DNA of 64,000 nucleotides from Meandrina meandrites (Eukaryota; Cnidaria; Anthozoa; Scleractinia; Meandrinidae). Below are positions 1 to 12,500 of this stretch, piece by piece; within the stretch, counting starts at the first letter, position 1, and every line of letters starts with the position of its first letter. The DNA lies in the NCBI GenBank assembly GCA_963693305.1, contig OY855908.1:20514493-20578492 (forward strand), in the 5' to 3' direction. Under the pieces are notes generated by a model that saw nothing but the letters and a program-made list of their open reading frames with translations, made no database searches and was not told where the DNA came from. The position numbers and the translations under genes are program-made.

Positions 1-713
1 TTTGCCATTCATTTTTAGTGCAGAATGCACTATTGTGATGGTTATGTGGGATGTTGTCCCGAAATCCACTAGGGCACTAAGGTCTAAACTTTGATAGCTG
101 ATTAAGTAATTGACATCAATTAATTCATTAATGCATTAATTATTCTTATGAAGGGGATAAGGGGTGGGGAGTACCTGACTGTATGCAGCAGGTAAAATGT
201 GGTCTCTCTGAAATAATTCTTTATTCTTCATAAACCGAAAAAACCGTTCCATTTGTTAAATTATACTATCAGTGTTTTAAAGGGCCTCTGTCATGGGGAT
301 TTTGCAGATTTTTGGTCTAAACTGGTGTGAAATTAGTGGTATGCAACTTAGCCCATTAAAATCATTACCTTTGAACATCTAAAGGAAGATATAACCTTAA
401 TATGTGGATAGAAATTTAACTACAGCTATAAAAATTGGTTTTTTTGAAGACATACAGAAACAACTTAAAAAGTTTAGCTAAACTTTTCAAGTTGTAATTT
501 ATTTCCATATTAGCCATATGGAGCTTAAGACACTTGTTAACAGTTTCGGTGCTCTAATATTATATAGCACTTGTTAATAAAAATGGACTACTATTTTTTT
601 GTCTCCTTCGACACAAATATAAATTTTGGCTGTTCAAAAATCTGTTTAAGTCCGTTAAAATCTGTGACAAAGCCCCTTTCACTGGTTTTATTATTGACAG
701 TTAAGCAACTGCC

Positions 714-1517
714 ATCAAACTCTCCCAGAACTCGCAGTGTTCATAAAAAAGCAATAAACAACAGCTTCTCATTGCAGAGCTCTGGTAAATATCAGACACA
801 GTGCCTTTGTAATAAAATAAGCAAAAATTTGAACCAGGATGTTTGGTGCAAAATTAATTTCCTATCAACTATGAACAAATATTTCAGCTGTGCTGTGCTT
901 TGAAAACCCCAGTTTCCGAAAGATTGTTTTTTTATTTGATCTGTCTATTACTTATCGAGAAACAACTTTCACGACAGTTGAATTGAAACTGCGTACGTTG
1001 TGTTAAAACTCAGTCAAGCAGAAAAACAAGACAATATATTATGGATTGCACTGATTGGCCAAAAGTGTGACAGCTCAGACAACCGGAAGCGGTTTGGGAT
1101 TTCAAAGCATAGGAAACTGAGTTTTAACCAGCTGAAATAAGAATTCAGGGGAATTCAAGTTTTCTGGTTTCTTGGTCTCAGCAATAATTCAATAGTTAAA
1201 GTAATGAGTACCAGTAATAACAAAATGGAGGAAAAAATAAGTTTGAAAGAAAAACAAAAGTATTATGTGAGATACTTTGAAATGAAAAACAGAAGTATCA
1301 TGTTACAGTGTTTTGCAGGAAAACAAAACTATCACATTGCAAATGAAAAAAGTTGTGTTATGGTAGTAAGGATAAACGTGAGTAATAGTCTGGTGTTTTT
1401 ATGTCTTAGTGTTTTTGTCTTATTATAAGGTAAACAAACAAAATACATAAAACACCAAACTTTTAATTAATCAGCCACTTCACATTCTGCACTGTCCTTT
1501 GAGTCTCTGAGTTTGTT
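714..1517 (+). repeat. Interspersed repeat, copy 1 (inverted partner at 26399-27211)
   Basis: The segment reads, with moderate divergence and small indels, as the reverse complement of 26399-27211. Shared blocks include GATTGGCCAAAAGTGTGACA and AATTTCCTATCAAC. It ends about 13 bp before the first visible cyclase exon, so it may supply part of that intron's 3' sequence. No coding potential; family unknown. Bases 1-713 show nothing recognisable. Confidence 0.75.
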
Positions 1518-1530
1518 TCTGTTTTTGTAG

Positions 1531-1644
1531 TTTGGTTGTGACCTAGACAGAACAGAGTTACCAAGAGGAGCAGATCAGTGTAATGAATCTCATCGTACTT
1601 ACATTGGACTTGATCCTGATCAAAAATACTGTGACTACCCTCAG
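1531..1644 (+). CDS. Adenylyl cyclase exon a (extracellular loop)
   Basis: Acceptor TTTTTGTAG, donor GTTAGC. Encodes 38 residues starting [13 protein letters not shown] and ending YCDYPQ, with three Cys and no hydrophobic stretch. It matches the position of the Cys-bearing, poorly conserved extracellular loop just before the last membrane segments of a class III membrane cyclase. First exon visible; an interspersed repeat ends about 13 bp upstream of it. Confidence 0.8.
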
Positions 1645-3455
1645 GTTAGCAGCAGGCAGCAGCCTTCATAAATTAATGTACTAGCTTGTCTATTATTGGC
1701 CATCTTGCTTAAGTTGTGTCATGCAACACTGACAATGAAAATTTTGTTTGGGTGGGTTTATTTTGTGATAATTGTGGTGTAGTTTGGCAAAAATTGAAAA
1801 TTTCATCCCCTATCCAAGCTGATGCTAATAACGTCTACCATTTGCAAATTAACTGGAGTAGGATGTTACTGATGTGGTTTTATTGCTTAAACAGGCTTTA
1901 GCAAACCACTTATCACAGCACTTTAAATTTGCAAAAAGAAAGTCTATCTTGATAAATGTTATCATAACTTGGGGCAATACTTAATGATGAGCTTGCCTCA
2001 AAGTGTCACAAATTAACTAGTTACGTTGCGTTATATTTCAGTACTTTACCTTCAGTGTCATGCTTGTGATGATAGGCTGTGCTGTCTTCCTTCAGCTGAG
2101 CACAATGCACAAGTTCTCCATGCTAGCCCTCATGTCAGCTGTCTTTGTAGTCGTGATACGAGTTGTCTACAAGGATCTTTTTAACAACCATGACAAAATT
2201 CATTATTGTTGGTAAGTGTCAAGTCCCTACACTGACACATGGTACTAGATAGTTTTGGAATCACAGAGAAGTGTAATAAAAATGCGTAGATTCAAAGAAA
2301 GATGGGTGGTCATCAAGGACTCTCTGTTGACCTGAATAAAAACCAAAACCTCCAAGTTTGGCATTGCTTCACAAAGGCTATCAAAATCATCTTTTATGCA
2401 AGCCACCCTTGTTTGCACAACCCTTTCTATACGTTTGCTTTGTGATTAAGAATAGTGACAGTGAGTTACCAGTATACACTGTGTGTAAACGTCATGATGG
2501 TTACTGAAGTTCAACTTTACTATGCAGGTTGGTGTTAGAGACAGATGGCTATGGATACATCAAGTGGATTGATCTTTCCATTGTGATTGTTGTGATGTTC
2601 ACATTAGCTTTAACGGCACATGCATACTTGGTAAGGAAGCAGAGTTAAAATATCCCAGTTAAGAAAGATACAGGCATTGGCAAAAAGCTGGAAAAATACA
2701 GATTAACAAGAAAAATTGTCCTGTTGGAACTGAATAAGATTTCAGTATATCTGTTGTGGTTTTAATTTATTTTTTGGTGTTAAGCCTCTGTTTGTAATAC
2801 CAGAGTGTCCATAATAGCTAGGTGTATGAGAGTTTCCTGTGATGTTAATTGCCTCACAAGATACAGTGGAAAGGGTAATGAGTGATGGAGGTGTGCATTT
2901 TTTTTTTGCTGAATTGTAGCAGTTGGCTGTATGGGTTAGTGTTTTGTTGCTGATGATCACGATAATGATAAAAAGTAAAACAAATGTCAATGCTTTTCAA
3001 TACAAATGTGACCTTACACAGGAAAACGTACACCACGCTTATCCATTACTATCAAACTCAGAAAACCGTGAACACCTGAAATATTTCAGGAATGTTGATT
3101 GTCTAGTGACCAATCAAAATAAAGTTCAGGACACGCAAGCAAACCTCAAAACCACAAACTAATAACCGTTGCTGTTTGCGGTTTAGTTTTCTCACGCCTG
3201 ATTGGCTTTTTCCTTGCAACACAATAACATTCCATTAATATTTCTGGTGTTCACGGTTTTCTGAGTTTCACAGTAAATGGGTAAAAACAAACAGATTAAA
3301 CTGATAGCAAATAGACAGTAAACACTTTTGAAAGTGTTAAAACGTTTTTACCGAATGTTTACACAAGTGATAAATCTCAGCAAATGGCCTGGCAAAGTAA
3401 TAATAATAATAATAATAATAATAATAGTAATAAAAGCGGCAAGACTTTAAGGACT

Positions 3456-3513
<58 letters not shown>

Positions 3514-6500
3514 GCTATTATTTATACACGATAAATATTGCAGCATGATAGCTGATGTGGTCGTGTCTTATGAAAAAAATAACAATAAATTAAGAAATCA
3601 GTAACTAGGCTAAATCATAAAAAGCTCGCAAGATTTACAGGTTTAAGTTCCTGTACTGAACTTTTAAAACCCACCAAAGATTCTTCAAGGCGGCATTGTT
3701 GTCTAAAAAGTTCCACAATGATGCTCCCACAAATTTAACAGACTTCTTGACGAAGTCCGTATTCGGTTTCGGGAGCACCAAGCAGTTCTTTCTTCGTAGA
3801 TTGTATCTGCTCTCATGTTTTGACCACGAGTAACGTAGGTGGAACGGAGCATCTCCGGAGACACATCTGAACACAAAACAAAGTACCCGTCGGTTGTACA
3901 TTTTGCTTTAAAGACTTCCACTTGGTTTGCAGCAATACCTCATCTGAGGGGGTAAGCCAGTCGAGACCGTAAATCAACTTGGCCGCACGCACATGGATCG
4001 AAGTGTTAGCAAAAATTTTCTAATGGATGACTTGAACCATTTTGATGGCTAGCAAAAATTTCTGAACTGATGACTTGAACTGTTTGAACATTTAAACAGT
4101 AAAACTTTCAAATGGACTAATTTAAATGCCAAGCAAAATCCAAAGGGATCACATAAAAGCATTTCAAATTAGTTTGGTAGCAAAAATTTTCACTAACTTC
4201 CCAAAGAATAGGCGGATCCATGTCTGCTAGATCGTCAGGGCATTTTCACTGGTGCATTCAGTAATAATCCACAGGGCTCAAATTTAAAAAAAATCAGTTG
4301 CCATTTTGCAACCAGTAGCCAAAAGTTAGTCGCAAACTCAAAACTTTTATTCGCAGTAAGCATCAATTAGTTATTAATTAAAACAGTTTCTAAAGGAAAC
4401 AACTTAAAAAATGATTAACAAGGTTATGACAATGCATGCCAAAATCTTAATGATCATGGAAGATCGCACACTGCTTGCTAAACAATACTCAAATGCTCAA
4501 TTCCATTCAAAACTAAAATTTAGTTTTTGGCCAAACTGAAAGATCTCCAGCTTCAAGAAAGGATACAAACTTGGAACATCTCCCAACTAAATCGACACAG
4601 CATTTTAAGAATCGCAGCATCTAGAAATACATCCATTCCTGCATCCATTGGCTTCATCAATTTGAAACACTTTACCTTTGGAGGTTCCTTGTTAAGCTTT
4701 ACCTATTGCTTTAAATCTGGGGTGTAATTGAGCTACTACAGCCAGAGTATTGTCATCAAATACATTCGAAGCTTTTACCAGGAACATGTGAGAGGAGCGA
4801 ACCGCCATGTTTGTTGCAAACGGGAGCAGCTATATGGGCCAGTGATCATATTTATAAAGATACTGCTGTAATGGCTTTGAACGAGTGAATCTTTTACATG
4901 CTGTTTAAGATACATTTGGCATGATATTGCCCACAAATTTTTAAATTTTCATAACAAGTTAGACAAAAAACCAATTAATGTTCTTATTTTTTCATTAATT
5001 GTTAGGCAAAAACTAGTCTCAAATGCGACCATATCAGTCGCAATTTCGAGCCCTAATCCAGCAGCAAATCCAGAAGCACTGAATATGTAAACACTTTAAG
5101 CCATGTCTTTTTGTGGTTACGTCAGTAACCGTACAATGCTAGAGGGTCTGTTAGTAAGTCCATAAGTTTTTTCATGGGAATAACTGCTGACCGTCATGTT
5201 GTCAGAACTCTTCTTTAGTGGAAGAAGAAGTGCTGAGCCCAAAACATATGGAAGATTTTTTTTTTTTCGAAAGGGACTTAATACTAATTTAGTAAGAACT
5301 TTGTTTTTTATTTTTTTAGTCTTACAAGTACCACGCAGTACACGGAATTTTTTTTTCTTTTTACCACATTGTCAGAACGTATATGACATTGCAGGCTCAT
5401 TTTCCCATGCCCTATACTCACGCATGGTTGACCAAACAAAGAAAATGGCGTCTGTTGTAGGCTCTTTCGAGGCAATGTTTTTTCTCCACAAGACATCTTT
5501 TGAAGTCTAGAATTGAAGGAAATGAATCTGGAGAATACTCAACGGCAGAAACAAGTGGACATTGATGTCTTAAAAATCTTCGTTTCCGGTTCGTTTGTCA
5601 AGGAGGATTTTCTCAAGACACACGGCATGAAATTTAACCCAAACTATGAACTTCAAATGGAGTTTTCAGGACTTGGACGTGCAGCTAAATATAGGGAATG
5701 TACTAGACATCTTGAAAAAAAAAAAAAAATAAAATGTTCAACAAATAATGCGCCGTGGGGGAGTCGAACCCGGATCCAATGTGTCAGGAACGAAAATACT
5801 AACCACGAGACTACCTACTACAGGTAATGATTTCGGGTCAATTTCAACTTTTAAAATATGCAAGGTGCTTGCTTTTATTGGTGTAACTGCTGACCGCCAC
5901 GTAGTCCAAACTTAACCACATGTCCTCACAGAGGGCTATTTTTTAAAAATGCATTTGCCAAATTTACTGTTAGACAGATGCAAGCGAACGAGAAACAAAT
6001 GAAAATGCAACATTGAGAATCAATTGATCGATTGACCACATGCAACATATGACAAAATGAAACGCCAAGACAAGGTGGGGTGAGGCTTGAATACAAACTC
6101 AGAAAAGCAATGAATCATGAATAGGTAAATGTTATCCTATGATCTGTTGTTTTCGTTTTGAGGTTGAGAAGCAGGTAAAACTTTGTGGCATGTTTTTGTT
6201 TTCATTCAGTTAACAACATGCCAGTTCGAACCATGTAAGTCTGGTTTTGATGTTTTATTCTTGATAACAGTTCACCTAACGCTTGAAAAGGTTTTCTTAT
6301 TCTTGTGCAGGATGTAATGCCTGTTACATCGGCAAAAATAGCTGTGAGCATCTGAGTAGGGACAGGAACTCGCTCATTTTTCAACATCTGCAACAAAGTG
6401 AGGCATGCCGTAGGCTTTGTTCAAAGACCTGCTTTGCTATTGTGGACCCTGCACCTAATAGACTGCTGTGCATATTCGCTGGGAAAACCCCACGTTAAAC

Positions 6501-9500
6501 AAGCAGCTCAAACATGCTGACTTAACTCTTCTGTTCTAATAATTATTATGTAACTTTTCTTATGCATTTTTATTTATTCATTCATATGCATTTAAATGCT
6601 GAACGTTCGTAAACTTTGAAATGAATCATGTTTTAAATGATTGTTATGCCATTGCCAGTACAAATTCAAACTGCAATTGTAAACAAACTCACAACCGGTG
6701 ATGATCATTGAACGATCGAAACATGTCTTGTGTCAAACTGAAAGTGCTTGTCAAGTTTTTAAACATTTTCATGAAGTGTTTAAACAGATGACAAACAGAT
6801 AATAAACGGTTTTATTTGTTTGGCAGATAAGCGCTAGTGCACGTTTTCCCGTGTAAGGTCACAAATGGCTAAGTTTAAGCTTAATTTATTTTCCAACAGC
6901 ATGAGGAAATATCCAGACTTGACTTCTTGTGGAAACTCCAGGTGAGTTATGTTGTTTTACTTTAATGTCAATCTAACCTAGCTATTTAGTATAATTTATT
7001 TCTTTACTTTAAAACTGTTTGAACCTATTGATTATTTTTAACAGTGCCACTTTGACATTAAATACCTCCTTTGAAAAACAATCAAATTCTTGAAAGCCAG
7101 TAGAACCCTAGTGGTCTGTCATTATAAGGTGTTAAGTTCCCATGGTCTCATTGCCCAGTGTCAATTGGGTTATGGAAATGAAATTTGGAAAAACAAAAGT
7201 TATAATGAAAATAAAGTGGTAAATTTAAAAAAAGAAAAATGAATAAATAAATAAATACTTAAAAGATAAACAAGTATGACTAGTTTCTTTGGTAACTGTA
7301 GTGCTACACTGGCAGTGAAGTGAACTAGTCATTTGGTTTCTATTGTGATCTTGATAAGATTTATTAAGGTGGCTCCATATAGTTTTGTTACCACACGCAC
7401 GCCGATGATGCGAGCCTTTGGAACCTGCGCACGCGAACCGACGCAGGCTCAGGGAAAAATGATTAACCATGGATTCATGTTATGCCTAGTGGTTTCAACG
7501 TTGACGCATTCTCAAATAAGTGATCTTGGTGTATTTCTATTCTGATGACGTAACTGTTACAAATGTGTGGGACAAAAATGGCAACTTTTATTTAGTTTTT
7601 CTTGAGTTTCCTTCGGTGAAATTTCATAAAAGTGGACAGAGAGGTTACAACTAAAATCAGTTTTTACGCAGGGGGGCAGGGGGGGGGGGGGGGGGACACA
7701 AATTTGCAAATAGCAAAGAAGCTGCCTTTACAACCACCTCCTTTTTTCTGTTTAAAATTCAATTCACCGAAGGCAATTGAAGAAAATTGCCCTTAAAGCC
7801 ACATAAACACTAAAAGATGCAATTTGATTGGATAGTCTTAATTCACGACCCAATATTTGAACAGAGATGGTTGTAGAACACTATTTTGATCATTGCTTAT
7901 TGCATTTGATAGGTTTGAGTGAACTGGGAGTGAAAGCGAATGCGAAAACCAGATTACAATATATAACACTAAGTAAACGTGTACCGCATCATGTTATTAC
8001 CCTACTTTCAATTGGTGAATTTAGCAAGCAAACAATGACTGTTAGCCCTTCATTGGAAGCAAATTAGTGGGGTGGGTTACATATGTCTTTATATTTAACA
8101 ATTATTCACTGAAGGCGAAGTGAATCTCTGTGAATATTCCCCGAGGCGTATTCAAGGGGAATATTTGCCAAGATTCACTGAGCCTGAGACGAGTAATTGT
8201 TTTAGTCTAATTTTCAGAATTGAATATCAAGAACTACAAAATGAAGAAGTAAAACACGGAAACAACAAACACAAGTGCTTGCTTGCATACGTGTGAACAA
8301 GTTTAATTCATCGTAAATCAGAATTTACACTTAAGTTTAAGCAATAAAACGGAACAAGACAAACACTAAGAAAAATATCTAGATATCTAGTACCTTTGAT
8401 TAGACGTTAGCGACTTCTGAACAATTGTGTAAATCCTCTTAAAATGAGTCAAGCAGCTCTGGTCTGAAGACAACTGAATAATTTTGGGTCAATTGATCGG
8501 ATTGAGTTTCTCATGGCCGCGTGCGATCTACAAAACCACTGCGTTTACCATCATTTCTAATGCCTTGAGAATCATGTCTTGAAAATATTTTCGGTCCAAA
8601 AGCCTTGGCAGACAATTTCCAAAATTCCAACTGTGTTGAATTCTCCGGATTTGGAGTGATTTCTTCAGAATGAATGAAAATTTCATTCAGCAAATCTGCC
8701 ATGTTTACTTGCCTGGATGGCAAAGGTGGCGTGCCTGAGTAACCAAGCCCTGAAATGCTATATTCACTTCCTAGTGAGGTGAATATAGCATCATAAACAA
8801 GACCTTTTCGACCAATCAAAATGTTCCATTATTATATTCACCTCTGGAAATGAGACTAAAGTGGAGTAGTCACTTGAAACACACATGTAACCAGTAATGA
8901 AATACAAGAAGCCATTTCCAAGTTGCCTCCGTTTCAAAACAAGTCGTGGTGCACAACCTTTGATATGAAAATGAGTTTGGTTTGCATGACAATGAACATG
9001 CAAGTAAAACTCGTTTCCATAAGAAAGGTTGTGCACCAGGACTTGTTTTGAAGTAGAGGAATAAGGCATCTTAAAAATGGCCTATTAAACACATTAACAT
9101 TAAAACAATACAGATGTAACCCCAATACTCTAAGCAAGTACAGTCAAACATTCATTCACACCATAATGAAATTACCATCAAACACATACACTAAAAACCC
9201 ACGTGTAAGAACCTAGGGATTTAAGAACCTTCTGGCAGAAATTTGCTTTTTTAATACCCCAAAATATAAGAACCTGTTTAGCCAAACAAATTCCAACAGG
9301 TTCTTATATGTGGGGTTTTAAGTTCTTGATGGAAAGATACATTTTATATACAGTACTGTATCATTGATCAATTAATGTCGTTGGACTTTTGGCAACATGG
9401 GTACAGTAATAAATATTTATAATGAAGAACATAACAGATTTTATACTTTTTTCTGATAATGAACAACAGTGTCTACTCTATAGGAATTAAGAACCTGATT

Positions 9501-12500
9501 AAGAATCTACTTAGCCTAAACTGTCAATAAGTACCCCATAATACAAGAACGTGTTTTGCCAAACTCTGAAAAAACTAGGTTCTTATATGCGGGTTTTTAC
9601 TGTACCACCATACCCTAAATAAGTACAGTCAAACATTCGTTAAACACCATAATGAAATAACAGTCAAACACATACTAACATACCCCCCAAAAAATTATGG
9701 TCATCATGTCAATGAACTAGTCTTTATTTGTATTTTCTAGGCCACAGAAGAGAGGGAGGAAATGGAACAACTCAGAGAATACAATAAAAAATTGCTGTAC
9801 AACATTCTTCCTGACCATGTAGCACAACATTTCCTTGCACAACAAGCCAAGAAAAACGATGTGAGCTGAAGCCGATTTCATAAGCATTTGTGTTTTTTTG
9901 TGATAAAGATTTGCTTGAATAATTATGTCTGTTTTCTTTTCATCTGTAATCACAGAAATATTAGAGCTGTACTATTATTTAAATCAACTATTATTGCTAT
10001 AACTAAGTTGTCTAGAAAATACAATTTGGAGGAAACCAATAATGGGCAATAGAAATTAATACTTGAGACTGAAGAAAGTCTAGCTGTATTTTCCTCATTC
10101 TACTCCTTTAATTGTAAATTAAATTTTATCAATGGCAGCAATATCTTGTGACTGTGTTTGTTTCAATGCTGTGCAGCTGGTAAGATCTATGGAGGCGAAT
10201 ACCAACAGTTCTTCAAAATGCTCCTTTGGAAATAACTTACAACTCCATAATCTTATTTATATTTAAAATGTGTCATGTTTTCCTTCAATGGGAATGAGAA
10301 TGTTTGGCCAAAAGCAGCTCATCGATGCATAGCAACATTGATTCACTTTACATGCAATAACTTAGCCTGTTTTTACTAATAAAATATTCTGTCAAAAGAT
10401 TTCTTATTCATTTCTATGTTTCAACAGATGTTATGTATAATTAGGACATGCACTGTGCCCTTTGATGGAAATAATGGTAACGTGTTGTTAACATTGGCAT
10501 CACACACCATTGAGAACCTGCTAGAGCTTTTTTTAACACCTTTAATACTATTTTAATATAACTGTTGTTTGTTTGCAGGAACTTTATTACCAGTCCTGTG
10601 ACAAAGTAATTGTCATGTTCTCCAGTATCTGTAACTTCTCTGACTTCTATACTGAGCTGGATGCCAATGGTGAAGGTGTGGAGTGCTTACGTCTTCTCAA
10701 TGAGATATTGGTAGATTTTGATGAGGTGAGGTACTTGTAACAAGACCTGAGACCAGATGCATTGTCTCTGTTTTTATAAGAATGTGTGTGTGTCACTTAG
10801 TGTAATTTCATTATTCGGAGGAATAACTGAATATCTTGTTGAAACTTGACCACTAACAAGCAATGAGAAATGTTCATTGCTAAACAACACTGAATTTGAG
10901 ACTGGTCAATACATTATTATACAATACAAATGGCTCTGAACAAGTGAAAGCTGGTACAACAGAGTCCTTTGAACAAATGCCTTTCAACTAATGCCAACAA
11001 CTACCAGAACCTTTCAAACAACCTGTCCATCATTTCAACAAAACCATGAAATAAATACCTTAACTTCAGATATGAACAAAAATAGACATATTAAGGAGGC
11101 TCGCAACGGTTTCCAGCACTTTCCAGCTCTTAACTTTGATGCATATGGGTCAGTACTACAAATTTTTATCAGTTGCAGCTACAATAATGATACAAAACAA
11201 ATCTCCAATCATTGCTGAACAAATTGTGGTAATTTTCATGACGTCACTGGTTACCATAGCAACAGTTCAACCTGTTAAAAACACCCTTAATTTTCCCTTT
11301 AAGTGCTTTTAACTCAAAAATGAGTCTGGTGACCCCAATTTTTTATTATTGAATAATGATCAGCATGTTAAGACACAACTTTTAGCAAAGTTAAAAAAAT
11401 TTCTCCGGAACGGTTTCAGAGCCACCTTAAATTTCCAGAAATTTAAGGTGGCTCTGAAACTGCTCTGGAGAAATTTTTTAACTTTGCTAAAAGTTGTCTT
11501 AACATGCTGATCACTATTCAATAATTAAAAAAGTTGAGGTCAGAGGACTCGTTTTTGAGTTATAAGCACTTAAAGGGAAAATGACGGGTGATTTTAACAG
11601 GTTAAACTGTTGCTATAGTAACCAGTGACATCAAAAAAATATCTACAACTTATTCAGCAATGATTAAGACATTTGTTTAATATCATTATTATAGCAGCAA
11701 GTGATAAAGATTTGTAGTACTGGCCAATCAAAGTTTAAGAGCTTGAAAGTGCTGGAAACCATTGTGAGCCTCCTTAAAGTGACACAGCAATGTCTGGAGC
11801 AGTAACTGTTTAGAAACTTGATACCAGTCTGAACTGGCAATAGGTTAAAAGGGCAAGAGACATCATTAACTGACAAACAATTTTTCACTTGACGCAAGTT
11901 GTCAAAACCTGTGTAAACCCAATGCCCACAGACTTTCTCTCAAGGAACCTGTTTTGTTCATTTTAAGCTTCTATCAGAGCCACGCTTTCAGTGCATAGAG
12001 AAGATTAAAACCATCGGTGAAACGTACATGGCTGCTGCTGGAATCAAACCTGAATCCCAGGTTAGTAGTAAAAGATTGCAGTGTAAAGATATATGCCTTG
12101 GATGAAAAAACCAATTAGGAACCACTTTGTGTTAAAGCATGTTGCATAATTCCAAACTTTGTAGCATATTGATAATAATTGTTATAAGCATTGCCTTTCC
12201 AAAATGATTATATTAGAGCTTAGAATTATACAACACTCTTTAACATCAAGTAGCTCCTGAATGTCCTGGATTGGTCAACACAACTTCCATACAATCAAAC
12301 AGGAGTCAACTAAAATTTAACTGATGTATTACAGGGTTGGAAACTAAAATTTCGGAGCGCTTGCCATTTGGGCGAGTGACCTTCGAGCTGCACTCGCCCA
12401 GATAAATTTTCACTCGCCCAGTCTCCTAGCTCCACACAAACACAGAAAACATTAGCACCTCCTCCCCTACCCCTCCGCATGAACATCAACATCGCGAGAT

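Noticed and set aside
1..60. Upstream cyclase exon after TTTTTAG at the left edge
   Set aside because: The following frame reaches a stop after 17 codons with no donor giving cyclase-like sequence.
3337..3546. Poly-Tyr / poly-Asn / poly-Leu proteins at (TAA)n runs (also 57963-58196, 58579-58818) and IHTY repeats at 43043-43243
   Set aside because: Direct translation of microsatellites.
5196..5827. Adjacent open frames in cyclase intron 3 as a gene
   Set aside because: Low-complexity T/A runs and no recognisable domain; the end overlaps a tRNA-like repeat.
6700..6735. Hammerhead ribozyme downstream of the Penelope remnant
   Set aside because: GTGATGA...CGAAAC resembles the core, but the first core base is wrong and stem II would be only about 4 bp; not supported without covariance modelling.
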